Positions 25,606 to 34,308 of a stretch of DNA of 64,000 nt are shown here, piece by piece. The stretch spans positions 62,001 through 126,000 of the forward strand of contig NZ_LVWI01000081.1 in NCBI RefSeq assembly GCF_001909055.1, written 5' to 3'. The stretch comes from Paenibacillus helianthi. Its GTDB lineage: Bacteria > Bacillota > Bacilli > Paenibacillales > Paenibacillaceae. Positions within the stretch are counted from its first letter, which is position 1. Every line of letters begins with the position of its first letter. The notes under the pieces were generated by a model that was given only the letters and a program-made list of their open reading frames with translations, was not told where the DNA came from and did no database searches. A program made the translations under genes and the position numbers.

Positions 25606-26351
25606 AGGAGCCGAACAAAGGCGGAGGGTTCTGGAACAACCTGAGACAGGGCGGAATGCCATCCGCCATCGCGTCCATAAGGGGCGGGGAAACGGCACAG
25701 CAAACTGCGCAGCAAATGGCCTTTATCAGATCTCTTATGCGTGAGAAGCGGCGCCCTGAAGTACTGCATACCCCGCTCTCTGAATTAGAAACGGTAATCT
25801 TTGATCTGGAAACGACAGGATTTTCCCATCAGCATGGTGATGAGATTCTGTCTTTTGGCGCCATTAAGGTCGTAGGGGAAGAAATCAAGGAAGAGGAATG
25901 CTTCTATACGCTGGTGAATTGCCAAACCACGATTCCGGAGGATATTACGAAGCTAACCGGGATCTCGGAAGAGATGACTTCCAAAGCACCTTCACTGATC
26001 GATGGACTGCATAATTTCATGTCTTTTGTAGGGCAGCGGGTACTGGTCGCGCATGGAAGCAATCATGATAAATCATTTTTGAATGCGGCTCTGTGGAAAA
26101 CATCAAAGGTTCAGCTAACCCACAGAGTGCTGGATACGATGATGCTGGCCCGCTGGCTGGAACCTCACCGTAGCAACTACACACTGGATGAGCTGCTTGC
26201 CATCCATGACATTCCAATCCAGGGCCGTCACCATGCGCTGGAGGATGCCAAAATGACGGCAAAGCTATGGGTAAGCTATATGCGGGAGATTTCACAGAAG
26301 AAACAGGTAGAGACTTTAGGGGATCTATACTCCTATCTCAGCAGAGCATGA
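25602..26351 (+). CDS. DEDDh 3'-5' exonuclease (DnaQ/PolC epsilon-like)
   Basis: 249 residues, translationally coupled (ATGA overlap) to the DUF294 gene. Exo I VIFDLETTGFS (D, E), Exo II HGSNHDKSFL (D), Exo III HHALEDAKMTAKLW (H, D): all five DEDDh residues are present. A basic region of about 60 residues precedes the nuclease. The pairing of DUF294 with a DnaQ-like nuclease also occurs in proteobacteria. The biological substrate is unknown. Its 3' end overlaps the convergent JAMM gene by 14 bases. Confidence 0.9.
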   Translation: MKEPNKGGGFWNNLRQGGMPSAIASIRGGETAQQTAQQMAFIRSLMREKRRPEVLHTPLSELETVIFDLETTGFSHQHGDEILSFGAIKVVGEEIKEEECFYTLVNCQTTIPEDITKLTGISEEMTSKAPSLIDGLHNFMSFVGQRVLVAHGSNHDKSFLNAALWKTSKVQLTHRVLDTMMLARWLEPHRSNYTLDELLAIHDIPIQGRHHALEDAKMTAKLWVSYMREISQKKQVETLGDLYSYLSRA

Positions 26352-26808
26352 CAGGAGATTGCAGCAGCTTATAGATTAGCTGACCGGAGGGTTTCTGCTG
26401 CCGGAGGATTTGAAACCCGTGCAAGCACATAGGTTCCCCGCTCTTCGGACCAGGAGAACCAATCAGATAGATCTGAAATTCTGGCCCTAGTGAAGGCAGT
26501 CCTTGAATATCTGCGCTGGACGGCCAAGGTGCGGTATGCGGATGGGAATGAAACAAGCCAACAGGTGCCGGCTCAAGATAAAGTGCTCTAATCCATTCTT
26601 TCGGATCAGGGACAAAAGTATGCAGCGGGTCAGGCGCTACGTTGCGGAGAGGCAGATACCTGTCAATGCGCATGCCCCCCGCTGCGGCAGTACCCAGCAG
26701 TACACCGCATGCTTCATGCGGATAACAGGACAGCAAGTGCTTCCCCAGCGCCTGCTGTACGGATGTATTCAGCTTAATCGGCTGGATATTTCCCTGGAAT
26801 GCTGTCAC
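26338..26808 (-). CDS. JAMM/MPN (M67) family metallopeptidase
   Basis: 156 residues, GTG start after GAGGGGTGA. The JAMM zinc motif is intact: the Glu in HEACGVLLG, then HSHPHTAPWPSSAD (H-x-H ... S-x-x-D). Prokaryotic M67 proteins of this size are stand-alone isopeptidase-like enzymes, some tied to sulfur-carrier or ubiquitin-like proteins; no such partner is encoded nearby. The function is inferred only at family level. Confidence 0.85.
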   Translation of the reverse strand: MTAFQGNIQPIKLNTSVQQALGKHLLSCYPHEACGVLLGTAAAGGMRIDRYLPLRNVAPDPLHTFVPDPKEWIRALYLEPAPVGLFHSHPHTAPWPSSADIQGLPSLGPEFQIYLIGSPGPKSGEPMCLHGFQILRQQKPSGQLIYKLLQSPVMLC

Positions 26809-26891
26809 TTGTTCACCCCTCTCTCTTCATTGGATTTCGTCATCGACGGAATCCTCTTTTTTTGTTCTATTTTTTGCAGATCATGACTGGT

Positions 26892-26919
26892 TTGAAACTA
26901 TGGACATTGGGGGTACAAT
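26892..26919 (+). promoter_or_regulatory. Promoter of the ResA-like gene
   Basis: TTGAAA at 26892-26897, a 16-base spacer, TACAAT at 26914-26919. Confidence 0.6.
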
Positions 26920-26956
26920 AGGAGAAAACCATCTCACTTGCAAAGGACAAACAACT

Positions 26957-27517
26957 ATGAAAGCAATAAACAAACGAAATATAACGGTGCTGGCCGTCAT
27001 TGTTTTTTTAGTCTTTCTGGCGGTGGAGCGAACCACGAAATCTGAGCCGGAAGCAGTCCCGGCGATTCAGCAAAGCTCTGAACCGGAAAGTGGAATGAAT
27101 GCCGGGCTGTTGGCCCCGGCGTTTTCCCTCCAGGAAGGCGGTAAAAGCTATGCTGTAGGCGGCTCACGGGATAAAGCAGTGCTGCTGAATTTCTGGGCTT
27201 CCTGGTGCGATCCCTGCCAGCAGGAGGCACCGACACTGAATGCATTGGCACTAAAATACAAAAATGTCCTCGATGTATATGGGATCAATGTGACCAGCCA
27301 GGATTACAAGCCCAATGCGGAGCGTTTTGTCCGAAAATATATGCTGGCTTTTCCCATTATGTATGACCTGAAGGGCGAGGTATTCGACAAATATAAAGGG
27401 ATGGTATTCCCTACAAATGTGCTTGTAGACAAAAACGGAGTCATCTCCGAGGTGATCCTGGGGTTTCTATCTCCGGAAGAGCTTGAAAAGAAAATCATCA
27501 CCCTTACCGGTTCCTGA
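26957..27517 (+). CDS. Membrane-anchored thioredoxin-like protein (ResA/TlpA type)
   Basis: 186 residues from ATG 26957, after AAAGGA. An N-terminal helix (ITVLAVIVFLVFLAV) anchors a thioredoxin fold outside the membrane. The active site is WASWCDPCQQEAP (C-D-P-C, rather than C-E-P-C of ResA). A cis-Pro is in VFPTNVLVDKNG. ResA-type proteins reduce cytochrome c apoproteins or other extracellular disulfides. No cytochrome biogenesis genes are adjacent, so the client is unknown. It ends at a strong bidirectional hairpin. Confidence 0.88.
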   Translation: MKAINKRNITVLAVIVFLVFLAVERTTKSEPEAVPAIQQSSEPESGMNAGLLAPAFSLQEGGKSYAVGGSRDKAVLLNFWASWCDPCQQEAPTLNALALKYKNVLDVYGINVTSQDYKPNAERFVRKYMLAFPIMYDLKGEVFDKYKGMVFPTNVLVDKNGVISEVILGFLSPEELEKKIITLTGS

Positions 27518-27540
27518 ACAGGCAGCTAGCGGTTAGGTGG

Positions 27541-27587
27541 CAAAGCCCCTCTGCAATGCGGGATATTCCCGGCTGCGAGGGGCTTTG
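27541..27587. terminator. Bidirectional hairpin between the ResA-like gene and cimA
   Basis: CAAAGCCCCTC/GAGGGGCTTTG with inner GCA/TGC and CGGGA-TAT-TCCCG; lies between convergent genes. Confidence 0.8.
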
Positions 27588-27619
27588 TCTTGACCGGACC
27601 ATAAAAATGCTTGGCTCAA

Positions 27620-29239
27620 CTAGTGATTCACGAGTCCTCTGGGCGCCTGGTTTGCTTCGGTTTCATTCTGCAGGGAGATCTGCCCCAGAAGCGCATAGCG
27701 CATACTGTCCACCAACGCTTCCCAGCTGGCTTCAATCACATTGCTGGATACCCCGACGGTGCTCCAGGTGTTATTGAAATCCTTGGACTCAATCAGTACA
27801 CGAACCTTTGCAGCTGTCTGATCCTTCTCGTCAAGCACACGTACCTTGTAGTCTGAGAGATGCATGTCTTTGAGCTGAGGGAAGTAGGTCAGTAGAGCCT
27901 TACGCAATGCGTTGTCCAGTGCGTTAACTGGACCGTTACCCTCAGCAGCGGTATAGAGGCTCTCACCGCCGACTCTGAGCTTGACAAAGGCCTCGGAGAC
28001 AACGGGGTGATCAGCTGTCTTCTCCACAAGCATCTTGAAGGATTCAAAGGTGAACAGTTCGTTTACCTCTCCGGTGGCTTCGCGCAGGAGTAGTTCCAAG
28101 GAAGCATCGGCACCTTCGAACTGGTACCCCTGATGCTCCAGAGTTTTGATTTTGTCGATCACCTTGCGGGCTTGCTCGCTGCTTGGATCCAGGCTGAGGC
28201 CCATATCCTGTGCCTTGGACAGAACATTGCTCTGACCCGCAAGCTCGGAGACGAGCACCCGCTGCTTGTTGCCTACCAGCTCGGGGGCAATATGCTCATA
28301 AGTGCGGGAATCCCGCAGGATTGCCGACACATGGATGCCGCCTTTGTGCGCAAATGCAGCATTGCCTACATATGGCTGATTTACAGGCAGATTCACATTG
28401 GCAACCTCACTGATAAAGTGGGCGGTATTCGTGAGCTGGGGCAAGGAATCACCAGGGATGCAGGGATACCCCATTTTGAGCTGCAGAGTAGGAATAATCG
28501 AGCAGAGGTTGGCGTTTCCGCAGCGTTCGCCGTAACCGTTGATCGTTCCCTGTACCTGCCGCGCACCTGCACTGATGGCGCTGAGTGTATTTGCGACGGC
28601 GAGTTCGCAGTCATTATGGGTATGAATCCCAAGTGAAGCCCCAGGGAGCTTAAGGGCCATGCCGGAGACCATTTCCTGAATCTCATTCGGTAGAGTGCCA
28701 CCATTTGTATCGCACATTACGAGCCAGTCTGCGCCAGCTTCGCGGGCCGTTGTCAGGACGGCAGAAGCATATTCGGGATTGTTCTTATAACCGTCGAAAA
28801 AGTGTTCTGCATCGAAGATGACCTCCAGGCCTTTACGTTTCAGATAGGCAATAGACTCACCGATCATGGCGAGGTTCTCTTCCAGAGTGGTCTGCAGGGC
28901 TGTGTGAACATGGAAGTCCCAGGTCTTGCCGACCAGGGTGGCTGCCGGAACACCGGCATTAATCATTCTCTGCAGGTTGTCATCCTGTTCAGTAATGGAA
29001 TTCTTGCGCCGGGTGCTGCCGAATGCAGTGATTTTGGCATTCAAGTGCAGTTCCTTGACTCTTTTGAAAAACTCAATGTCCTTGTTGTTGCTCCCCGGGA
29101 TGCCACCTTCAATATAATGAACACCCAGATCATCGAGTTTCTTGGCAATTTTCAGCTTGTCATCCGCCGACAGACTGATGCCTTCACCTTGGGTGCCGTC
29201 ACGCAACGTCGTATCGAAGATGGAAATGGACTTAGACAT
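27620..29239 (-). CDS. cimA: (R)-citramalate synthase
   Basis: 539 residues. The catalytic TIM barrel (about 1-280) has IFDTTLRDGTQGEG, the metal-binding HTHNDCELAVAN and NGYGERCGNANL. The C-terminal LeuA-type regulatory domain runs from about 395 to 530. CimA condenses pyruvate and acetyl-CoA in the threonine-independent route to isoleucine. The C-terminal domain usually allows isoleucine feedback. The length fits CimA better than 2-isopropylmalate synthase of the same family. The ATG follows AGGAGG. It is monocistronic and divergent from dinB. Confidence 0.92.
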   Translation of the reverse strand: MSKSISIFDTTLRDGTQGEGISLSADDKLKIAKKLDDLGVHYIEGGIPGSNNKDIEFFKRVKELHLNAKITAFGSTRRKNSITEQDDNLQRMINAGVPAATLVGKTWDFHVHTALQTTLEENLAMIGESIAYLKRKGLEVIFDAEHFFDGYKNNPEYASAVLTTAREAGADWLVMCDTNGGTLPNEIQEMVSGMALKLPGASLGIHTHNDCELAVANTLSAISAGARQVQGTINGYGERCGNANLCSIIPTLQLKMGYPCIPGDSLPQLTNTAHFISEVANVNLPVNQPYVGNAAFAHKGGIHVSAILRDSRTYEHIAPELVGNKQRVLVSELAGQSNVLSKAQDMGLSLDPSSEQARKVIDKIKTLEHQGYQFEGADASLELLLREATGEVNELFTFESFKMLVEKTADHPVVSEAFVKLRVGGESLYTAAEGNGPVNALDNALRKALLTYFPQLKDMHLSDYKVRVLDEKDQTAAKVRVLIESKDFNNTWSTVGVSSNVIEASWEALVDSMRYALLGQISLQNETEANQAPRGLVNH

Positions 29240-29384
29240 GAGAGTCCTCCTAAAAGTTTTGTGAGCAGTACTTCTGAAACGGCTTCATACAACACTCGCT
29301 TCATTAGCAGATGCCTTAAGTTTGAGCATTTGATTAGGTTTGGTGGGCCATAATAACATACGTTTTAGGTAAATGAATTTTTAT

Positions 29385-29390
29385 ATTATA
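29385..29390 (-). promoter_or_regulatory. Candidate -10 of cimA
   Basis: TATAAT on the minus strand, about 145 bases before the start, with a poorly spaced TTGTTA as -35. The leader lacks T-box signatures. Confidence 0.4.
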
Positions 29391-29514
29391 GCATTTTTAC
29401 GCGGGAATGTAACAAAGAACTTTACAGGAGCCCTGTGTCCGGTTGACCTTGCGCCGGGAGAAGAGGTATGCTGGATTTGACAATGGAAACCCTGAAGATG
29501 AGAAGGTAGATATT

Positions 29515-30807
29515 GTGCAGAATGTGGATCACTATTATCCGGCAAGCGGCAGAGTTATTCTGCATGTGGATATGAATGCTTTTTACTGCTCTGTGCATGA
29601 GGCAGAAGACCCTGAACAATACAAAGGAAAAGCAACGGCCGTTGCCGGCAGTGTAGAGCTCCGCAGGGGGATCATCGTTACCTGTTCCTATGCTGCGCGC
29701 AGACTTGGAATTTCAACGGGTATGCAGGTACAGAAGGCACTGCGCATTTGTCCTTCGCTTCTATTAATTAAGCCGGATTTTCATCTCTACCGCAAGTACT
29801 CCAACGCTTTTATGCAGATTGCATATAGTTATACTCCACTCCTGGAAGCTGTCTCGATCGATGAATGTTATCTCGATATTACCGGTTCACGTCAATTCGG
29901 TACGCCTTTAGATATAGCCGAAGCAATTCAGCGGCGAGTTATGGAGGAGCTTGGGCTGCCATGCTCTATCGGTATTGCCCCGAACAAGCTGCTGGCCAAG
30001 ATTGCATCCGATCTGAAGAAGCCCAGCGGCATTTCTGTGCTGCGGCTGCGTGATGTGCCGAGTGTTTTGTGGGATAAGCCCTGCAATGAAATGTTCGGTA
30101 TTGGGGGCAAGACGGCGGAGAAGCTGCGTAAACTTGGAATTTACAGCATCGGTCAACTCGCGGCAGCAGAAGAGCGGATGCTTGTTGAGCATTTTGGAGT
30201 GATGGGTGCATGGCTGAAGCGGGCGGGGAATGGAATTGATTACGGCGTTGTGAACCCGGAACGGGAGCAGAGCAAGTCCATCGGGCACACTACAACACTT
30301 CCGAGTGATGTTATCGGATTGGCTGAAGCGCGGCCGATTCTGCTGAATCTGAGCGACCAGGTGGCGAGGCGGCTGCGGAAGCAGGGACTGGTAGCATCAG
30401 GGGTGCAGCTCACGATTCGCACGCCGGATATGAAGACGATCACCCGATCACGCCAGCTGGAGACGCCTACGGAGAGCGCCGAGGATATTTATAAGACAGC
30501 CTGCGACCAGTTCGCCCGGCACTGGAAAGGTGACAAGCCTGTGCGGCTGCTGGGAGTCACACTGCATGGACTGACCGCTAAGGAGGATTCTGCAATTCAG
30601 CTGGATTTGTTCGATTACCAGCGGCAGCCGAAGAAAGAATCGCTTAACCAAACGATGGACATGCTGCGTAACAAGTTCGGCGAGAATGCAGTACTAACGG
30701 CAGGGATGCTCAGCGACAGTCATTCAGCGCGTCTGCGTAACCACAAGGAGCGGGGGACTTCCCTGCAGAAGGACAATCTTCATAAAGTAGACCCTGCTGA
30801 GGAGTGA
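29515..30807 (+). CDS. dinB: DNA polymerase IV (Y family)
   Basis: About 430 residues from GTG 29515, 8 bases after GAAGG; the frame opens earlier at TTG 29443. It carries out translesion synthesis. Motifs: ILHVDMNAFYCSVH (catalytic Asp), the YAARRLGISTGM region, AVSIDECYLDIT (catalytic Asp-Glu), IGIAPNKLLAKIASDLKKP, then the little-finger domain. A beta-clamp-binding peptide QLDLFDY lies near the C-terminus. This supports a functional, replisome-recruited Pol IV. No LexA box was identified upstream. Confidence 0.9.
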   Translation: MQNVDHYYPASGRVILHVDMNAFYCSVHEAEDPEQYKGKATAVAGSVELRRGIIVTCSYAARRLGISTGMQVQKALRICPSLLLIKPDFHLYRKYSNAFMQIAYSYTPLLEAVSIDECYLDITGSRQFGTPLDIAEAIQRRVMEELGLPCSIGIAPNKLLAKIASDLKKPSGISVLRLRDVPSVLWDKPCNEMFGIGGKTAEKLRKLGIYSIGQLAAAEERMLVEHFGVMGAWLKRAGNGIDYGVVNPEREQSKSIGHTTTLPSDVIGLAEARPILLNLSDQVARRLRKQGLVASGVQLTIRTPDMKTITRSRQLETPTESAEDIYKTACDQFARHWKGDKPVRLLGVTLHGLTAKEDSAIQLDLFDYQRQPKKESLNQTMDMLRNKFGENAVLTAGMLSDSHSARLRNHKERGTSLQKDNLHKVDPAEE

Positions 30808-30879
30808 ACTGGGCTATCTTCTAACGTCCGATTGGCTTTCCTCATGAAACGGTGAAAATGGAAATGTGCTGAAATTTCA

Positions 30880-30908
30880 TTGATATTGTTTTCTATTTAT
30901 ATTAATAT
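30880..30908 (+). promoter_or_regulatory. Promoter of the ferredoxin gene
   Basis: TTGATA at 30880-30885, a 17-base spacer, TAATAT at 30903-30908. Confidence 0.65.
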
Positions 30909-30966
30909 GAGAAAAATAACAGGCTGCTACAGTAGTCTGTATTGTTCAACGGGAGGCAGAGATAAA

Positions 30967-31209
30967 ATGGCTAAATACACTTGGGTCGAAAAAGATACTT
31001 GCATCGCATGTGGTGCTTGTGGCGCGACGGCCCCTGATATTTTTGATTACGATGACGAAGGCCTGGCAGAAGTGATCTACGAAAACGACGGCAACCACGG
31101 GGTAACCGCGATTCCTGATGATTTGTTCGATGATCTGCAGGATTCTGCTGACGGATGTCCAACGGACTCCATCAAAATTGCAGACGTGCCTTTTAATAAA
31201 GAGGGCTAA
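30967..31209 (+). CDS. fer: 4Fe-4S ferredoxin
   Basis: 80 residues from ATG 30967 after GGGAGGCAG. A single [4Fe-4S] cluster is bound by C-I-A-C-G-A-C plus a later Cys in DGCPTDSI, the Bacillus Fer arrangement (CxxCxxC...CP). The protein is acidic, a low-potential electron carrier for cytosolic reductases and P450s. The gene is monocistronic, with its own promoter and two terminators. Confidence 0.93.
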   Translation: MAKYTWVEKDTCIACGACGATAPDIFDYDDEGLAEVIYENDGNHGVTAIPDDLFDDLQDSADGCPTDSIKIADVPFNKEG

Positions 31210-31241
31210 AGTCCTACGGGTTATTCGTATCTGCGCAAAAG

Positions 31242-31283
31242 ATAAGGATCAGAGCTAAGGTTCACCTTGCTGCTGATCCTTAT
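31242..31283 (+). terminator. First terminator after the ferredoxin gene
   Basis: ATAAGGATCAGAGC / GCTGATCCTTAT stem with inner AAGG/CCTT. Confidence 0.65.
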
Positions 31284-31291
31284 TATTCCAG

Positions 31292-31338
31292 AAAGACATC
31301 TTTTTGCCGTTATAAATGCGGCTGGGGATGTCTTTTTT
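31292..31338 (+). terminator. Second terminator after the ferredoxin gene
   Basis: AAAGACATC / GATGTCTTT with inner GCCG/CGGC, followed by T residues. Confidence 0.75.
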
Positions 31339-31403
31339 TAATACTTCGGCCGATATAAAATATAAAGATTGATTGAAGTACTTCACAATTCGCGGAGGCC
31401 CCG

Positions 31404-32840
31404 ATGAAAAACTCGCAGCATCTCAAAGCATATGTTCAACTGCATCCTGAAAACAAGATGGCATGGTACTTGCTTGGTAAGGAATATTATAAGAACGGCC
31501 AGCAGGGGAAGGCCAACTATTGCTTCAACCAGGCGGGTGAAGTATATGAAGCCTTTGAGCATAGTAAGGTACCGGCGGATATGCTCCGTGAATATGAGGA
31601 AGGTCTTCTCAGGGAGGGCCGGCAGCGGCGCGAATCCAGGCTGCGGATGCGCCGGACATTCCTTGCGCTGATGCTGTTTCTGCTCGTGGTGATCCCCTCA
31701 GCGCTGGCCCCTGTGGCAAGTACGGACGAATCCGGAGAGCCAGCCTCGGCTGCTGTTACCGGTAACCTGAAAGAGCCGGCGGTTGCGGAACCGTCAGAGG
31801 ATGCAACTGAAACTTCAGCTCAGCCGGCCATGGCTTTTACGGCAGCAGGTGAAGACATGGCCTCGGCGGGCCAGGCATTGGTGAAGATTATGCAGAGCCG
31901 GAAGGCTCCTTCCGAAACAGCAGTTCTTGCTATGAAAAAGTCGGGACGCTGGCTGGTCTGGAAGAGTAACCTGCCTCTTGTGGCTACGGTCGAGAAGAAC
32001 AAGCAAGGGAAGACTGTATACCAGTCTTATGATCCGGCAGCCTGTGCCTGTGTACCGCCGGAAGCTGGCGGGCTGAAGAAGCAGGCAGTAATATGGCAGG
32101 ATAAGCAGGAAGAGTTGGCGGCACTTTGGAGCGCTATCCGATCTTATCAGAACAGTAAGGGTACGTTGCCAAAATCGTTAAAGGAGCTGGCCAAACCTTT
32201 TCCGGGGAATTATCTCGGGGGGACGACGCCGCTCATGAAGCAGGAATTCAGTGCGCTTCGGGGAGCATTAAATTCGCAGATGCCCCAATCCTCAGCAGGT
32301 ACGGCTTCACCTGTGCCAACGACGGGAGTGGGTGAAGAAGCAGGGAATCTGGGTGCCAAGACTGGTAAAAGCAAAGAGACGCAGCAGCCCTTTTTTAGCA
32401 GTCCGCTGAAAATTATCGTGGATAAACAAAATCACCGTCTGGCAGTAACCAGCGGCAGTGTCATTCTGCGGAACTATGAGGTTGGGCTTGGGGGGAACAG
32501 GACACCTGAAGGAGAATTTGCGATTACGGATAAGGTGGTCAATCCGAACGGGCATAGCAATGGGGAGTTTGGCAGCCGCGGTATGCAGCTTTCGGACACA
32601 AATTATGCCATACACGGCACAAATGAGCCGGACAGTATCGGCAAGGATGAGTCACTGGGCTGTATCCGTATGAAACGCGGGGATGTGGAGGAGCTGTTCG
32701 CAATGGTACCGATGGGGACGAAGGTCCAGATTAGTAAAGGGGTTCTGCCTGACGGACTGCTGTTGCCTGAGGAAAGTTTCCCTTCCGGCACACCGCTAGA
32801 TCAGACCAACCCCAACAAAGTCTACCATTGGCTGAATTAG
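31404..32840 (+). CDS. Membrane-anchored L,D-transpeptidase (YkuD)
   Basis: 478 residues. The N-terminal 80 residues are soluble and TPR-like (AWYLLGKEYYKNGQQGKANYCFNQAG). A single membrane helix (TFLALMLFLLVVIPSALAPV) and a long extracellular Ala/Pro/Ser-rich region follow. The YkuD domain spans about 335-455 and carries the catalytic site HGTNEP...SLGCIRM with Cys420. L,D-transpeptidases crosslink peptidoglycan at meso-DAP. The cytosolic TPR-like head on such an enzyme is unusual and suggests a partner on the inner face of the membrane. It overlaps the convergent small gene by 4 bases. Confidence 0.9.
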   Translation: MKNSQHLKAYVQLHPENKMAWYLLGKEYYKNGQQGKANYCFNQAGEVYEAFEHSKVPADMLREYEEGLLREGRQRRESRLRMRRTFLALMLFLLVVIPSALAPVASTDESGEPASAAVTGNLKEPAVAEPSEDATETSAQPAMAFTAAGEDMASAGQALVKIMQSRKAPSETAVLAMKKSGRWLVWKSNLPLVATVEKNKQGKTVYQSYDPAACACVPPEAGGLKKQAVIWQDKQEELAALWSAIRSYQNSKGTLPKSLKELAKPFPGNYLGGTTPLMKQEFSALRGALNSQMPQSSAGTASPVPTTGVGEEAGNLGAKTGKSKETQQPFFSSPLKIIVDKQNHRLAVTSGSVILRNYEVGLGGNRTPEGEFAITDKVVNPNGHSNGEFGSRGMQLSDTNYAIHGTNEPDSIGKDESLGCIRMKRGDVEELFAMVPMGTKVQISKGVLPDGLLLPEESFPSGTPLDQTNPNKVYHWLN

Positions 32841-32974
32841 TTTCCTGCAACAATAAATAGAACAACAATTAGAAGAACCAGCAGCACCAGACTAACACTG
32901 ATCCATAGTATGGCTTTGCGGTTGACTTCTTCTTTTTTTTGCTGCAGTGTTGGAGGTTTGCGTTTTGTAGACAT
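32837..32974 (-). CDS. Small single-pass membrane protein (45 aa)
   Basis: 45 codons from ATG 32972-32974, with AAGGATGG 5 bases upstream. The N-terminal half is basic (MSTKRKPPTLQQKKEEVNRK), then one hydrophobic helix (AILWISVSLVLLVLLIVVLF). It converges with the L,D-transpeptidase gene, sharing 4 bases at the stops. Family not recognised. It is too short for usual ORF lists. Confidence 0.6.
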   Translation of the reverse strand: MSTKRKPPTLQQKKEEVNRKAILWISVSLVLLVLLIVVLFIVAGN

Positions 32975-33185
32975 ATTGGCCATCCTTCTTTCTCTATTTA
33001 TCATTGATTACCCTTACATTGTAATGCGTTTACAACAAAATTACTATACTCAGCATTTCGTTCGGAAACTCCGCCCGGTAAAAAACTTTTCTTTTCCCCC
33101 GGAAACAGCTAAAATTAAGAAGAAACCTACAGAAACGGGGAGTCACCTGACCTACTTAAGGGTTCCCTTTGAAGGAGCGAGAACG

Positions 33186-34280
33186 GTGCTGTATCGACAT
33201 TTAGGCAAACCTATTTTTTTTAAAATGGACCCGGAGAAAGCGCACCATCTCGTCATTAGCGGACTGAACAAATCAGATCTGGTGCCCGGTGGCAATAGCG
33301 CGATGCGTCTTATGTACGGCGTTCCCGAGACCGCCGATCTTGCAGTGGATTTATTCGGCCAGCATTTCCCGACTCCAGTGGGGCTTGCGGCAGGATTGGA
33401 TAAGAATGCTGAGGCTGTGGGAGGATTTTCTTCCATTGGCTTTGGATTTATGGAAGTGGGCACGGTAACACCGAAAGGACAGCCTGGAAACGACAGTCCG
33501 CGGTTATTCCGGCTGCTGCCTGACGAAGCGCTGATCAACCGTATGGGCTTCAACAATGAAGGTGCTGATGCGATGGCACGACGGCTCAAGGCGCTGGGGA
33601 AACGAAGAATTCCGGTCGCGGTGAATATCGGGCGTAACAAAACAACGCCTAATGAGTCGGCACATGAGGATTACCGCCAGTGTATCCGTACGCTATATCG
33701 GTACGGTGATTTTTTTGTGGTCAATATCAGCTCGCCGAATACGCCGGACCTGCGCAGTCTTCAGCATGGCAGCGAGCTGTCTAATCTTCTTGCCCAGGTT
33801 AAGGAGGAAATGGAGCTTCAGCACAAACAGAGCGGTATTTCCAAAAGCCTGCTGGTCAAGATCGCGCCAGATGTCAGCGACGGCGAACTGGAATATATGG
33901 TACATACAATCGCTGACGCCGGAATGGACGGTGTGATTGCCACCAACACCACACTCAGCCGGGAAGGGCTTAAGAGTGACAAGGCAGGAGAGACAGGTGG
34001 CCTCAGTGGCAAGCCGCTGCGTGACCGCTCCACGGAAATTATCAGCAGGATTTACCGCCAGACAGGAGGTAAGCTGCCGATCATTGGTTCGGGCGGTATT
34101 TTTACCGGCCAGGACGCATATGACAAGATCCGGGCAGGCGCGAGTCTGGTCGAAATTTATACAGCTCTCATCTATGAAGGACCGGAGGTTAACCGCAGAG
34201 TGCATGCCGGATTACGGAAGCTGCTGCGGCAGGACGGATTCTCTCATATCCTAGAAGCAGTGGGCGCTGATCATCACTGA
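33186..34280 (+). CDS. pyrD: Dihydroorotate dehydrogenase (quinone), class 2
   Basis: 364 residues from GTG 33186, 8 bases after AAGGAG; the frame extends about 90 codons upstream, without a ribosome site and over the small antisense gene. Catalyses the fourth step of UMP synthesis, at the membrane with quinone. Class 2 features: an N-terminal helical extension (LGKPIFFKMDPEKAHH), GLAAGLDKNAEA, INRMGFNNEG, FVVNISSPNTPDLRSLQ with the catalytic Ser of class 2 enzymes, and GSGGIFTGQDAYDKIRAGA. It lies outside the pyr operon. A (p)ppGpp synthetase gene follows after 28 bases. Confidence 0.92.
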   Translation: MLYRHLGKPIFFKMDPEKAHHLVISGLNKSDLVPGGNSAMRLMYGVPETADLAVDLFGQHFPTPVGLAAGLDKNAEAVGGFSSIGFGFMEVGTVTPKGQPGNDSPRLFRLLPDEALINRMGFNNEGADAMARRLKALGKRRIPVAVNIGRNKTTPNESAHEDYRQCIRTLYRYGDFFVVNISSPNTPDLRSLQHGSELSNLLAQVKEEMELQHKQSGISKSLLVKIAPDVSDGELEYMVHTIADAGMDGVIATNTTLSREGLKSDKAGETGGLSGKPLRDRSTEIISRIYRQTGGKLPIIGSGGIFTGQDAYDKIRAGASLVEIYTALIYEGPEVNRRVHAGLRKLLRQDGFSHILEAVGADHH

Positions 34281-34308
34281 AGGATGAATGGACAGGAGGA
34301 CGAAGGCG

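Noticed and set aside
29240..29384. Riboswitch or T-box in the cimA leader
   Set aside because: No GGTGG-type antiterminator core, specifier loop or terminator pair could be found.
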